Positions 18,947 to 27,301 of a stretch of 64,000 nt of DNA are shown here, piece by piece. The stretch covers positions 7,501 to 71,500 of the forward strand of contig DDXB01000046.1 of the NCBI GenBank assembly GCA_002347405.1. Reading direction: 5' to 3'. Below the pieces are notes generated by a model, which was not told the DNA's origin, searched no databases, and saw nothing but the letters and a program-made list of their open reading frames with translations. The DNA is from Rhodocyclaceae bacterium UBA2271 (GTDB lineage: Bacteria > Pseudomonadota > Gammaproteobacteria > Burkholderiales > Rhodocyclaceae). Made by a program: the position numbers and the translations under genes. Numbering within the stretch: position 1 is the stretch's first letter; each line of letters starts with the position of its first letter.

Positions 18947-20383
18947 TCAGTGCTTGACCACGCCAGCGCCAGCTTGCGGGACTTCGCCGCCGTTGGCCCT
19001 GAACATGGATTGGTAGGCAGGGGTGTCATGATGTTGGCTCAGGATGATGTTGGCGAAATCGAACAGCGCCTGCCGTCCGCCGCGATAACCGATCCAGGGA
19101 CGGGCGTAGCCGCCGACCCAGTCGTATTGCGGAAAGCCGGCGCGCAACAGCGGCACGCCGAGCCGCTCGGCGGTGCCGACGGCATGCGAATTGGAGATCA
19201 CGATCTGCGCTGCGGCGGCGGCATGTTCGAGGTCTTCGAGGTCGCCGATTTGCACCGTGTTGCAGGGCATGTCGGCCAGCACGTCGGCACGCGCCGGGGA
19301 CACGGCGGCGACGATCTCCGCGCCCATGCCGGTGAGGAAGCGCGCGAAGCCGATCAGGTGGTCCGGGTCCAGCGCCAGCGCCACGCGCGCGAAGCCGGTC
19401 TGGAAGTGCGTATCGACCATCGCGTCCTGCAACTGCGCGCGCTGGCGTTCGATCCGGGTCGGCACGGGCTGGCCGGAAAGCTGCGCCAGCGTCTGCGTTA
19501 AGGTGTCGCAGGCATCCAGGCCCATCAGGTGATCGAAGCGAAAGTCGGGCACGGCAGTACGCCGCTTCAACGCATCCGCCGCGCGATTCAGCGAGCGGCC
19601 GACCACCAGCGTGGCGATCGACTCGCCCATCGTTTCGATCTCCGCCTTCGGCGTGCCGCCGACCGTGAGCGCCGAAAACTGGCCGTCCATCAGGTGGCCG
19701 TCGAGCGAATCGCCAATGTCCGGCAGCACCACCGGGCGCAGCCCGAAGGCCTCGATCCACTCCTTCAGTGCCTCGATGTCGCCCGGCGTCAAGGCCGCCG
19801 AGGCCAGCACATTTACTTGTTTGTGGCGTCGTCCCGCCACACCCCCATTCTGGCGCCGTCCCGCCACACTCCCCTTCTGGCGCCGTCCCGCCAGAGCCGA
19901 GTTTTCCGGCACCAGCGTCTCGATGATCGCCTCGACCGCCAGCGCGAAACCGGATTCCAGCGAGCCCGTGTAGTCGGGTGTGTTCACCGGCACCACGGCG
20001 ATATGGTCGAACTGCGGATACTGTTCGCGAAACATCTTCACCAGCCGGCGGATATCCGTGCCCTGCGTTTCCGACAGCCCGGTGGTCGGCAGGCCGATGA
20101 TCTCCGGCGCGTTCTTCTCGCAAATCGTCTTCAGCCCCTCGACGACATTCTCGTCCGCGCCCATGACGGAAGAGACCTGATCCATCGCCGTCGTCTGCAA
20201 GGGAATCGGCTCGCGGAAGTGGCGCACGAAAAACACCTTGCCGAAGGCGGTGCAGCCCTGCGAACCATGCAGCATCGGAATCGCGTGGCGCAAGCCGAGG
20301 AAGGCGAGCGACGCCCCGATGGGCTGGCTGACCTTCAGCGGACTGACCGCCAGAGGTTTCGTGCGTTTGAGGATTTCGGCCAT
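18947..20383 (-). CDS. nifN: Nitrogenase cofactor scaffold NifN, with repeat-derived insert
   Basis: This is the 478-residue NifN, beta subunit of the NifEN scaffold on which FeMo-co is matured. Family blocks are SQPIGASLAFLGLRHAIPML (about 19-38), HGSQGCTAFGKVFFVRHF and FRFDHLMGLDACDTLTQTLA. Residues about 160-190 carry a low-complexity insert made of three near-copies of VAGRRQ(K/N)G, encoded by a dispersed-repeat triplet. It should lie on a surface loop. nifN heads the operon nifN-X-rseC-DUF269-DUF683-fdxB-U-S behind a sigma-54/NifA promoter. nifE, its usual partner next door, is about 2.7 kb away. Confidence 0.95.
   Translation of the reverse strand: MAEILKRTKPLAVSPLKVSQPIGASLAFLGLRHAIPMLHGSQGCTAFGKVFFVRHFREPIPLQTTAMDQVSSVMGADENVVEGLKTICEKNAPEIIGLPTTGLSETQGTDIRRLVKMFREQYPQFDHIAVVPVNTPDYTGSLESGFALAVEAIIETLVPENSALAGRRQKGSVAGRRQNGGVAGRRHKQVNVLASAALTPGDIEALKEWIEAFGLRPVVLPDIGDSLDGHLMDGQFSALTVGGTPKAEIETMGESIATLVVGRSLNRAADALKRRTAVPDFRFDHLMGLDACDTLTQTLAQLSGQPVPTRIERQRAQLQDAMVDTHFQTGFARVALALDPDHLIGFARFLTGMGAEIVAAVSPARADVLADMPCNTVQIGDLEDLEHAAAAAQIVISNSHAVGTAERLGVPLLRAGFPQYDWVGGYARPWIGYRGGRQALFDFANIILSQHHDTPAYQSMFRANGGEVPQAGAGVVKH
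19821..19905. repeat. Triplicated dispersed repeat inside nifN
   Basis: Three reverse-orientation copies of the GGCGCCGTCCCGCCA-type core lie in tandem at ~26-base spacing inside the nifN reading frame. They add about 26 codons without breaking the frame. Confidence 0.75.
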
Positions 20384-20421
20384 GACATTGGGCGCCTGAA
20401 ATTGGAGGACACCCCTCCCCT

Positions 20422-20438
20422 TGCAATGGCCATGCCAG
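20422..20438 (-). promoter_or_regulatory. Sigma-54 promoter of nifN operon
   Basis: Minus-strand TGGCATGGCCATTGCA matches the -24/-12 consensus (TGGCAYG-N4-TTGCW) closely. It lies about 40 bases before the nifN ATG. Confidence 0.8.
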
Positions 20439-20481
20439 AGAATAATTATCTAAATATCAATTGGTTGGCGAAATGCGGGCT

Positions 20482-20497
20482 TGTCGTAAACCCTACA
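20482..20497. promoter_or_regulatory. NifA upstream activator site for nifN
   Basis: TGT-CGTAAACCCT-ACA fits the TGT-N10-ACA NifA-binding consensus. It lies about 50 bases upstream of the -24 element. Confidence 0.7.
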
Positions 20498-20623
20498 TCA
20501 GGGGATATGCGCAGTTTGGAGCCGAGCCCCCATGACTGACTTTCCCAACCCGCCGAATTGCCGTAAAACATGCCGCCGTGCTAGCCTGCCCGCTCCCGAA
20601 CAACCACAGAAAGCCTGATCGCC

Positions 20624-21346
20624 ATGTCCGATAACGGCACCACCGAGAACCGCGTCGCGGTTCTGGTCGATTGCGACAACACCTCGCCCGAGATTCTTGA
20701 ATATGCACTCTCCGTGGTCGCGCAGTTCGGCCGCGTGGTGGTGCGGCGAGGTTACGGCAACTACCAGACGCTGGCCAACAAGTGGCAGGAAGCGCTGGTG
20801 CGGCTGGCCTTCACACCCTGCCTGCAATACCAATACGCTTCGGGCAAGAACACGTCCGACATCGCACTGGCGCTCGATGCGATGGAAGACCTGTTCGAGG
20901 AGCGGGCCGACACCTACTGTCTGGTGACGAGCGATTCCGACTTCGCCTATCTCTGCCGCAAACTGCGCGAACGCGGCGCGACGGTGTGCATCGTCGGCGA
21001 AGAGAAAACACCGGACGCGCTGCGCAACGCCAGCGACAAGTTCTTCGAATACCAGCCACCGGAAACCGAGGCGCAGAAGAAGGCACCGTCCAAGCCGGTG
21101 CAGAAGCAGCGGCCGAAGTCACTGCTCTCTGCCGTCGCGCTCCTTGCGGCGGAATCGGCGGAAGGCTGGGTGCACCTTAGTGCACTCGGCAGTTATCTGC
21201 GGCGCAGCGACCCGAGCTTCACGCCCAAGAGGTACGGCCACCCGGGGTTGCTGGAAATGATTGAAACCTACCCGGACCTGCAAACCCGCAATGAAGGTGG
21301 CGCCCACTCGGTGAAACCGAAAGAAGCCGCCGCCAAGCCGCAGTAG
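20624..21346 (+). CDS. NYN-domain protein with C-terminal OST-HTH/LOTUS-like domain
   Basis: This 240-residue protein has an N-terminal NYN (PIN-like nuclease) domain. Acidic residues appear in AVLVDCDNTSPE (about 12-23), KNTSDIALALDAMEDL (about 84-99) and VTSDSDFAYLCRKLRERG (about 107-124). A Lys/Pro/Gln-rich linker leads to a C-terminal LOTUS-like RNA-binding domain (about 165-225; GWVHLSALGSYLRRSDPSF). Proteins of this type are LabA/Maelstrom-like putative RNases. It is transcribed opposite to the flanking nif genes and separates nifN from nifE. No role in nitrogen fixation is implied. Confidence 0.88.
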   Translation: MSDNGTTENRVAVLVDCDNTSPEILEYALSVVAQFGRVVVRRGYGNYQTLANKWQEALVRLAFTPCLQYQYASGKNTSDIALALDAMEDLFEERADTYCLVTSDSDFAYLCRKLRERGATVCIVGEEKTPDALRNASDKFFEYQPPETEAQKKAPSKPVQKQRPKSLLSAVALLAAESAEGWVHLSALGSYLRRSDPSFTPKRYGHPGLLEMIETYPDLQTRNEGGAHSVKPKEAAAKPQ

Positions 21347-21409
21347 TGCCGTCCCGCTGCTGCCGACTTTTGCGCTCCAGAAACATACCCAATACGGTAT
21401 ACTTTCGCC

Positions 21410-21570
21410 ATGACTACTCCATCAAGAACAGAGCGACCATTGCACTGGGTCGGTTCGGCCAAGCGCGATCTGCTCGGATTCGTACCGCGAAGAGCGACGT
21501 CGACCTGATTCACGAACGCTTGAAGACAGCACGCAACGATTACGAGGTGCGCTATGGCAAAGAAGATTGA
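21410..21570 (+). pseudogene. Internally deleted HigB/Gp49-like toxin
   Basis: An ATG at 21410 opens a frame matching the N-terminus of phage-derived Gp49/HigB toxins (RPLHWVGSAKRDLLGF) that soon stops. A different frame supplies the family's C-terminus (KSDVDLIHERLKTARNDY, ending 21570). The central part (some 50-60 codons) is missing, so the toxin is almost certainly dead. The intact antitoxin gene overlaps its 3' end. Confidence 0.75.
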
Positions 21571-21889
21571 AGCAGTGGAAGTCGGAACCGGTGACGTGTT
21601 CCGGGACTTGGGATTTGCCGACGCGGGCGAACGCAAGCTGCGCGTGCAACTCGCCATGCGCCTCAACGACCTCATCAAGGAACGCAAGCTGACGCAAACC
21701 GTGGTCGCGGAAATCTTCGGCATTCCGCAGCCCCATATTTCGGAATTGCGCAATTACAAGCTGACGCGCTTTTCATCCGAGCGGCTGCTGCACTTCATTA
21801 CCCAACTCGACCGGGATATCGAAATCATCATCCGCCCCAAGGCGGAAAATCACCCTTCCGGTCTGGTGTCGGTACTGGTGGCTGCCTGA
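21554..21889 (+). CDS. higA: HigA-like XRE antitoxin, orphaned
   Basis: This 111-residue protein has an XRE helix-turn-helix (about 40-95: LNDLIKERKLTQTVVAEIFG, then IPQPHISELRNYKLTRFSSE) followed by the DRDIEIIIRP block typical of HigA2-type antitoxins. It overlaps the remnant of its cognate toxin. With the toxin deleted it may persist as a solitary repressor. It ends just before the convergent acyltransferase gene. Confidence 0.88.
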   Translation: MAKKIEAVEVGTGDVFRDLGFADAGERKLRVQLAMRLNDLIKERKLTQTVVAEIFGIPQPHISELRNYKLTRFSSERLLHFITQLDRDIEIIIRPKAENHPSGLVSVLVAA

Positions 21890-21903
21890 CCTCTCACGAT
21901 GGT

Positions 21904-23046
21904 TCACGCCCGATACGGCAGGTGCCCGGCCATCTCGTCCTGGTAGTCGCGCATGGCGCCCTCCTCGCGCGCCAGGTAGCGCGCCACGGCGTCGCGCAGG
22001 CGCGGATCGGCGACCCAGTACGCGGACCAGGTCGACACCGGCTCGAAGCCGCGCGCGATTTTGTGCTCGCCCTGCGCGCCGGGCTCGAAGCCTTGCAGGC
22101 CGTGGTCGATCGCGTATTCGATGCCGGCGTGGTAGCACAGCTCGAAATGCAGGCCGGGGCAGTCGATGTCGGTGCCCCAGTGGCGGCCGTAGAGCGCCGT
22201 GTCATCGCGGTAGCAGATCGCCGAGGCGACCGGTTGTTCGCCAGCGAAGGCGCAGAACACCACCATCCGCCGGCCCAGCGCGGCGCCGACGCTGCGAAAG
22301 AACTCGGCGGTGAACGCGGCCACGCCGCCGAGCCGCTCGAAGGTGCTGCGGTAATGGCGGTGAATGGCCAACCATAAGGCGTCGTCGATCTCGTCGCCGT
22401 GACGCGCTTCGATGCGCAGGCCGGCGTCGGCCACCGCGCGCCGCTCGCGCTTCAGCTTCTTGCGCTTCTCGGACGTGAAGGTAGCCAGGAAGTCGGCGAA
22501 GTCGCGGTAGCCGCGATTGAGCCAGTGGAACTGCACGCCGCGCCGCAGGAGCAGCCCGGCGGATTCGAGCGCCACGCGGTCGGGCTCGCGCACGAACAGG
22601 CATTGCCAGTTGGAAGCGCCCGCTGTGGCGGTGACCTCGATGGCGGCGGCGATCAGCGCGGCACGCGTTGCGGGTTCGTCAGCGGCAACCAGCAGGCGCG
22701 GCCCCGGCGACGGCGTGAAGGGGACGCCGCTGACAAGCTTGGGGAAATAGTTCAGGCCGGCCTGTTGCCAGGCGGGTCCCCAACTGTAGTCCATGGCGAA
22801 ATCGCCGTACCAGTGATGCCGTTGATACAAGGGCAGCAGACCGGCGATACGTCCGTCGCCAGCGCGCAGCGCGAGATGCATCGGCTGCCAGCCTTGCGGA
22901 CCGCGCGCGGTGACGCATTGTTCGGCCGCGCCAAGAAAGGCACGGCTGATGAAGGGATCGCCCGCCGTGACGAATCGCTGCCAGTCGGCCTCGGGAATAT
23001 CGAGTGCGCTGGTGAGCAGCACGGTTTCAAGCATGTGCGGTGGCAT
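21904..23046 (-). CDS. DUF482/GNAT-type acyltransferase
   Basis: This 380-residue protein belongs to the COG3146 (DUF482) family with a double GNAT/FemAB-like fold. Family blocks are MDYSWGPAWQQAGLNYFPKL (about 90-110), FTSEKRKKLKRERR (about 192-205) and GRHWGTDIDCPGLHFELCYH (about 295-314). These proteins are predicted N-acyltransferases of unknown substrate. It is downstream of nifE in the same orientation but has no established nif role. ATG 23046 or ATG 23034 could be the start. Confidence 0.87.
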   Translation of the reverse strand: MPPHMLETVLLTSALDIPEADWQRFVTAGDPFISRAFLGAAEQCVTARGPQGWQPMHLALRAGDGRIAGLLPLYQRHHWYGDFAMDYSWGPAWQQAGLNYFPKLVSGVPFTPSPGPRLLVAADEPATRAALIAAAIEVTATAGASNWQCLFVREPDRVALESAGLLLRRGVQFHWLNRGYRDFADFLATFTSEKRKKLKRERRAVADAGLRIEARHGDEIDDALWLAIHRHYRSTFERLGGVAAFTAEFFRSVGAALGRRMVVFCAFAGEQPVASAICYRDDTALYGRHWGTDIDCPGLHFELCYHAGIEYAIDHGLQGFEPGAQGEHKIARGFEPVSTWSAYWVADPRLRDAVARYLAREEGAMRDYQDEMAGHLPYRA

Positions 23047-23134
23047 TCCGGTGATATGCGGTCATGTCCGCATTATCACGCCGCGCAACGTACCTTCACG
23101 TTGCGCCGTGCGTAACAGAATGAAGTAGCGCTCC

Positions 23135-24562
23135 TTACCCGGCCGTCACGGGCGTTCCGGCTGCCTTCTCCCGCGCCCACGGCGCCGGCTTGCGCACCGC
23201 TGCCCAGACCGGATTTTCGATGGTCAGCGCCAGTTGCCGCGCCAGCTCGGGCATGCCGGCATAACCCGCGTAGGCGAATTCGCGTTCCTGGTTGATGTCG
23301 AGGAAGGGAATGCGCGACTTGAGCGCCATGTAGAGGTTGCGGCCGCCGGCGATGAGGATGTCGGCACGCAGCTCCTGGTAGGCGCCGAGCAGCGCCTTGG
23401 GGCTGCCGTCCTCGATCATGTTCGCGTCCGGACCCATGATCTCGCGGATGCGCGCCTTGTCTTCCTCGGTCGACTTCTTGGTGCCGGTCGCCACCACCTC
23501 CATGCCCAGATCCTGGAGCGCGGAAACGATGGACCACGACTTGACGCCGCCGGTGTAGAGCAGCACGCGCTTGCCCTTGAGCCGCGCGCGCCAGGGTTCG
23601 AGCGCGGCGTTGGCTTTGGCCTCCTCGCGCGCGATGAGCGCTTCGGTACGCGCAGTGAGATCGGGATCGTTCAGCAGTCCGGCGAAATCACGCAGCGCCT
23701 GCGACATGTCGCGCACGCCGTAAAAGCTGCCTTCGAAGAAGGGTATGCCGTAGATTTCCTTGAGTTTGCGCGCGACGTTGAGCAGTGCCTTGGCGCAGAC
23801 CACCATGGTCGCCGCCGCACGGTGCATGGTCTGCACCTCATTGAAGCGCGCGTCGCCCGAGAGCGTGGAGAGGATGCGCAGGCCGAGTTCGTCGAATAGC
23901 GGCGCGACAGGGAAGAACTCGCCGGCAATGTTGTATTCGCCGATCAGGTTGATGGCGTGCACCTTGATGCCGGGCCCAAGTTTACGCAGGGCGCTCGCCG
24001 GCACCGGATCGGGCTCGCGCGTGCCGATGACATACTTGAACATCGCCTCGCCGCCGAGGCGGTTGCCCAGGTTCTTGGTGCCGTAGAAACCGGCCGCGTC
24101 GACGGGCACCACGGGCACGCCGAAGCGCTCGGCGGCGGCCTTGCAGACCGCCTCGAAATCGTCGCCGATCAGTGCCGTCACGCAGGTGGCGTAGACAAAC
24201 ACCGCCGCCGGCGCATGGTCGTCGATGGCCTGCTTGATGGCGTGGAAGAGCCGCTTCTCGCCGCGCCCCATGATCACGTCCTGCTCGGTGAGGTCCGTGG
24301 TCATGCCGATCTTGTAGAGCGTCGAACCGGTCGAGCGCGTGCCGCGGTTGTCCCACGAACTGCCGGCACAGGCAATCGGGCCATGCACGATGTGCGCGAC
24401 GTCGGCGATCGGCAAGAGCGCGATCTGCGCGCCGTCGAAGGAGCAACCGCCCGCCGTCGCACCAGGCTTGGGCTTGGCGCAGCCGGATTTCTCCTTGGCG
24501 GCAATGTGATTGTGCGCGCAGGCAGGTTCGTTCAACAGTTCGGCGATTTGAGCGGCTTTCAT
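23135..24562 (-). CDS. nifE: Nitrogenase cofactor scaffold NifE
   Basis: This is the 475-residue NifE, alpha subunit of the NifEN FeMo-co scaffold. Cluster-binding and family blocks include GGCSFDGAQIALLPIADVAH, HGPIACAGSSWDNRG (about 60-75), FVYATCVTALIGDD and INLIGEYNIAGEFFP. A strong ribosome site (AAAGGAGACGTC) precedes the ATG at 24562, and a sigma-54 element lies 24-40 bases upstream. It is transcribed divergently from modABC. It stands alone rather than directly before nifN. Confidence 0.96.
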   Translation of the reverse strand: MKAAQIAELLNEPACAHNHIAAKEKSGCAKPKPGATAGGCSFDGAQIALLPIADVAHIVHGPIACAGSSWDNRGTRSTGSTLYKIGMTTDLTEQDVIMGRGEKRLFHAIKQAIDDHAPAAVFVYATCVTALIGDDFEAVCKAAAERFGVPVVPVDAAGFYGTKNLGNRLGGEAMFKYVIGTREPDPVPASALRKLGPGIKVHAINLIGEYNIAGEFFPVAPLFDELGLRILSTLSGDARFNEVQTMHRAAATMVVCAKALLNVARKLKEIYGIPFFEGSFYGVRDMSQALRDFAGLLNDPDLTARTEALIAREEAKANAALEPWRARLKGKRVLLYTGGVKSWSIVSALQDLGMEVVATGTKKSTEEDKARIREIMGPDANMIEDGSPKALLGAYQELRADILIAGGRNLYMALKSRIPFLDINQEREFAYAGYAGMPELARQLALTIENPVWAAVRKPAPWAREKAAGTPVTAG

Positions 24563-24585
24563 GACGTCTCCTTTCGCCTTTCCAC

Positions 24586-24602
24586 TCGCAAGCGGCGTGC
24601 CA
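24586..24602 (-). promoter_or_regulatory. Sigma-54 promoter of nifE
   Basis: Minus-strand TGGCACGCCGCTTGCG is a near-perfect -24/-12 element about 25 bases before the nifE ATG. Confidence 0.85.
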
Positions 24603-24646
24603 TTGCCAAGCGGCTGATTTCACGAGGATTCATCTGCACAAGCTTT

Positions 24647-24662
24647 TGTCGCATTTACGACA
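24647..24662. promoter_or_regulatory. Shared NifA site between nifE and modA
   Basis: TGT-CGCATTTACG-ACA matches TGT-N10-ACA. It sits about 45 bases from the nifE -24 element and about 53 bases from the modA -24 element, so one site can serve both divergent promoters. Confidence 0.75.
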
Positions 24663-24714
24663 AAACCGCTGCCGGCACGGCCGGGATCGCCACCCGAACC
24701 CACTGGCAGCGCAA

Positions 24715-24729
24715 TGGCACGCGGCTTGC
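24715..24729 (+). promoter_or_regulatory. Sigma-54 promoter of modABC
   Basis: TGGCACGCGGCTTGC is a full match to the -24/-12 consensus, 37 bases upstream of the modA ATG. Confidence 0.8.
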
Positions 24730-24765
24730 GAGTCTTTGGCCAGACTATCGACTGGAGGTATTCCA

Positions 24766-25515
24766 ATGCGCCCGCTGCTTGTTCTGGCTGTACTCTGCTT
24801 AATGTCCGCCGCTGTCCGCGCCGACGAGGTTCTGGTCGCCGTCGCCGCCAACTTCACCGCACCGGCAAAAACCATTGCCGCCGATTTCGAAAGGGCAACC
24901 GGCCACAAGCTGCAACTGGCTTTCGGTTCGACGGGCAAGTTCTACGCGCAGATCAAAAACGGCGCGCCCTTCGAAGTCCTGCTGGCCGCCGACGACGAAA
25001 CGCCGGCGCGCCTTGAAAGCGAAGGCGCGACCGTGGCCGGCAGTCGCTTCACTTACGCGGTCGGTCGCATCGTCCTGTGGTCGGCACGCCCCGGTTATGT
25101 CGATGCCAGGGGCGAGGTGCTGAAAAACGGGGGATTCGTGCATCTTGCACTCACCAATCCCAAACTGGCTCCCTATGGACAGGCGGCCATCGACACGATG
25201 AAGGCGCTCGGCGTACACGACGCCCTGCACCCGCGCTTCATCACGGCCGAAAATCTCACCCAGACCTATCAGTTCATTTTCAGCGGCAATGCCGAACTTG
25301 GCTTCATTTCGCTCTCGCAGGTACCCAGAGATAGGGACGGCAAGATCGCGGAAGGTTCGGCCTGGATCGTTCCGCAGAATTTATACACGCCGATCCGCCA
25401 GGATGCGGTGCTGCTGGCCAAAGGCAAAGACCGCCCCGCCGCCGCGGCGCTGCTGCAATACCTCAAGGGCGACAAGGCGAAAGCGACGATTCGCAGCTTC
25501 GGCTACGACCTGTAA
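24766..25515 (+). CDS. modA: Molybdate-binding periplasmic protein ModA
   Basis: This is a 249-residue periplasmic molybdate-binding protein of the molybdate ABC importer. An N-terminal signal peptide (MRPLLVLAVLCLMSAAVRA, cleavage after about 19) precedes DEVLVAVAANFTAPAKTIA and the QLAFGSTGKFYAQI oxyanion-binding loop. GNAELGFISLSQV lies near 180. The ATG at 24766 follows CTGGAGG, and the longer upstream frame is unsupported. It supplies molybdenum for FeMo-co. A sigma-54 promoter places it under NifA rather than, or in addition to, ModE; no ModE box was recognised. Confidence 0.94.
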   Translation: MRPLLVLAVLCLMSAAVRADEVLVAVAANFTAPAKTIAADFERATGHKLQLAFGSTGKFYAQIKNGAPFEVLLAADDETPARLESEGATVAGSRFTYAVGRIVLWSARPGYVDARGEVLKNGGFVHLALTNPKLAPYGQAAIDTMKALGVHDALHPRFITAENLTQTYQFIFSGNAELGFISLSQVPRDRDGKIAEGSAWIVPQNLYTPIRQDAVLLAKGKDRPAAAALLQYLKGDKAKATIRSFGYDL

Positions 25516-26205
25516 ATGTCCCCATTGTCCGCAAGCGATCTCGCCGCCGTCTGGCTGACGCTCAAGCTCGCCGGACTGACCACCGTGTTGCTGATGCTGA
25601 TCGGCACGCCGATCGCCTGGTGGCTGGCGCGCACGCACCATTGGGCAAAGGGGCCGGTCGGCGCCGTGGTGACGCTGCCGCTGGTCCTGCCGCCGGCGGT
25701 GCTCGGCTTTTACCTGCTGGTGCTGATGGGGCCGGACGGCCCCGTCGGCCGCCTCACGGCAAGCCTCGGATTGGGGCTGTTGCCCTTCACCTTCGCCGGC
25801 CTCGTCGTCGCCTCGGTGATCTACTCGATGCCCTTCGTCGTCCAGCCGTTGCAGCAGGCTTTCGAAGCGATCGGCGAACGACCGCTGGAGGTTGCGGCCA
25901 CGCTGCGCGCCGGCCCCTGGGATACGTTCTTTTCCGTGGTGGTGCCGCTGGCGCGCCCCGGTTTCATCACCGCCAGCGTGCTCGGCTTCGCCCACACCAT
26001 CGGCGAATTCGGCGTGGTGCTGATGATCGGCGGCAACATTCCGGGCAAGACCCAGGTGCTGTCGATGGCCATCTACAACCACGTGGAAGCGCTCGAATAT
26101 GGCCAGGCCCACTGGCTGGCCGGCGGCATGCTGATCTTCTCCTTCGCCGTGCTGCTGATCCTTTACACGCTCAACCCGACGAGCCGGAAGGCGCATCGTG
26201 TCTGA
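25516..26205 (+). CDS. modB: Molybdate ABC transporter permease ModB
   Basis: This 229-residue inner-membrane permease has about five hydrophobic helices. The ABC coupling motif lies near EVAATLRAGPWDTFFSVVVPLARPG (cited in part; about 130-154) with the EAA-loop glycine. It starts immediately after the modA stop and overlaps modC by eight bases. It should form the molybdate channel with ModC. Confidence 0.94.
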   Translation: MSPLSASDLAAVWLTLKLAGLTTVLLMLIGTPIAWWLARTHHWAKGPVGAVVTLPLVLPPAVLGFYLLVLMGPDGPVGRLTASLGLGLLPFTFAGLVVASVIYSMPFVVQPLQQAFEAIGERPLEVAATLRAGPWDTFFSVVVPLARPGFITASVLGFAHTIGEFGVVLMIGGNIPGKTQVLSMAIYNHVEALEYGQAHWLAGGMLIFSFAVLLILYTLNPTSRKAHRV

Positions 26206-27301
26206 AATCCTCGCGCGCTTCCGCCAGAGCTATCCGGGCTTCACGCTCGACGTCGACCTGGAGCTGCCGAGTCGTGGCATCACCGCGCTGTTCGGGCATT
26301 CCGGCTCGGGCAAGACCACGCTGCTGCGCTGTATCGCCGGTCTGGAACGACCGAGCAACGGCTATCTCGCCATCGACGGCGCGCTCTGGCAGGATGGCGC
26401 GAAATTTCTGCCGACGCACCGGCGCCCCATCGGCTATGTCTTTCAGGAGGCCAGCCTCTTCCCGCACCTCAGCGTGCGCGGCAACCTCGACTACGGCGCA
26501 AAGCGTTGCGGATGCCGTCCCGCCAGTCCCGAAAAGGGGATTCCCTTCGGTCACGCCAATGACTTCTCCCGCATCGTCGAACTGCTGGGCATCGGCGCAT
26601 TGCTCGACCGCAAGCCGGAACGTCTTTCCGGCGGCGAGCGCCAGCGCGTCGCCATTGCGCGCGCGCTGCTGACCGCGCCGCGCCTGCTGCTGATGGACGA
26701 GCCGCTTGCCGCGCTCGATCTCGCGCGCAAGAACGAGATCCTGCCCTACCTCGAACGCCTGCACGACGAGCTGGAAATTCCCGTGTTCTACGTCAGCCAC
26801 GCACCCGACGAGGTGGCGCGCCTGGCCGATCACCTCGTCGTCATGGACGGCGGCCGCGCCGTCGCGCAAGGGCCACTGGCCGAGACGCTGGCACGCGCGG
26901 ATTTGCCCATTCGCCTCGGCGAGGATGCCGGCGTGGTGCTCGACGCAACCGTGGCCGAGATCGACAAGCAATGGCAGCTCGCCCGCGTCGAGTTTCCCGG
27001 TGGCAGCCTGTGGGTACGCGACGAGGGCCACCCCGTCGGCAAGCACGTGCGCGTGCGCGTGCTGGCGCGCGACGTGAGCCTCGCGCGCGAGGAGCCGAGC
27101 GGCACCAGCATCCTCAATCACTTCCGCGTCACGGTTTGCGAACTCGCCGCCGACACGCATCCGGCGCTGCTGCTGGCGCGCACGGAAACCAATGGCCAGT
27201 CGCTGCTCGCGCGCCTCACGCGCCGTTCCGCCACCACGCTTAATCTCGCGCCAGGTGCAGAGGTCTGGGCGCAGGTCAAGGCCGTTGCCCTGCTAGGATG
27301 A
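26198..27301 (+). CDS. modC: Molybdate ABC transporter ATPase ModC, with repeat insert
   Basis: This 367-residue ATPase has Walker A GHSGSGKTT (about 33-41), signature LSGGERQRVAIARAL (about 144-158) and Walker B LLLMDEPLAALD. A C-terminal TOBE/Mop domain lies at about 290-360. The start is GTG at 26198, overlapping modB. Between the Q-loop and the signature motif, residues about 104-122 (CGCRPASPEKGIPFGHAND) match no family segment and are encoded by a dispersed-repeat copy, inserted in frame. It ends in an ATGA overlap with the DUF2478 gene. Confidence 0.93.
   Translation: MSEILARFRQSYPGFTLDVDLELPSRGITALFGHSGSGKTTLLRCIAGLERPSNGYLAIDGALWQDGAKFLPTHRRPIGYVFQEASLFPHLSVRGNLDYGAKRCGCRPASPEKGIPFGHANDFSRIVELLGIGALLDRKPERLSGGERQRVAIARALLTAPRLLLMDEPLAALDLARKNEILPYLERLHDELEIPVFYVSHAPDEVARLADHLVVMDGGRAVAQGPLAETLARADLPIRLGEDAGVVLDATVAEIDKQWQLARVEFPGGSLWVRDEGHPVGKHVRVRVLARDVSLAREEPSGTSILNHFRVTVCELAADTHPALLLARTETNGQSLLARLTRRSATTLNLAPGAEVWAQVKAVALLG
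26513..26535. repeat. Dispersed repeat inside modC
   Basis: The reverse-orientation core GCCGTCCCGCCAGTCCCGA, a diverged copy, lies in the modC frame and encodes CRPAS. It extends into GAAAAGGGG. Confidence 0.55.

Noticed and set aside
19821..19905. Short regularly spaced repeats resembling a CRISPR array
   Set aside because: Only three ~20-base units with no true unique spacers of 30 bases, and the whole stretch is an open part of nifN. It fits a tandem dispersed repeat, not CRISPR; no cas genes are present.
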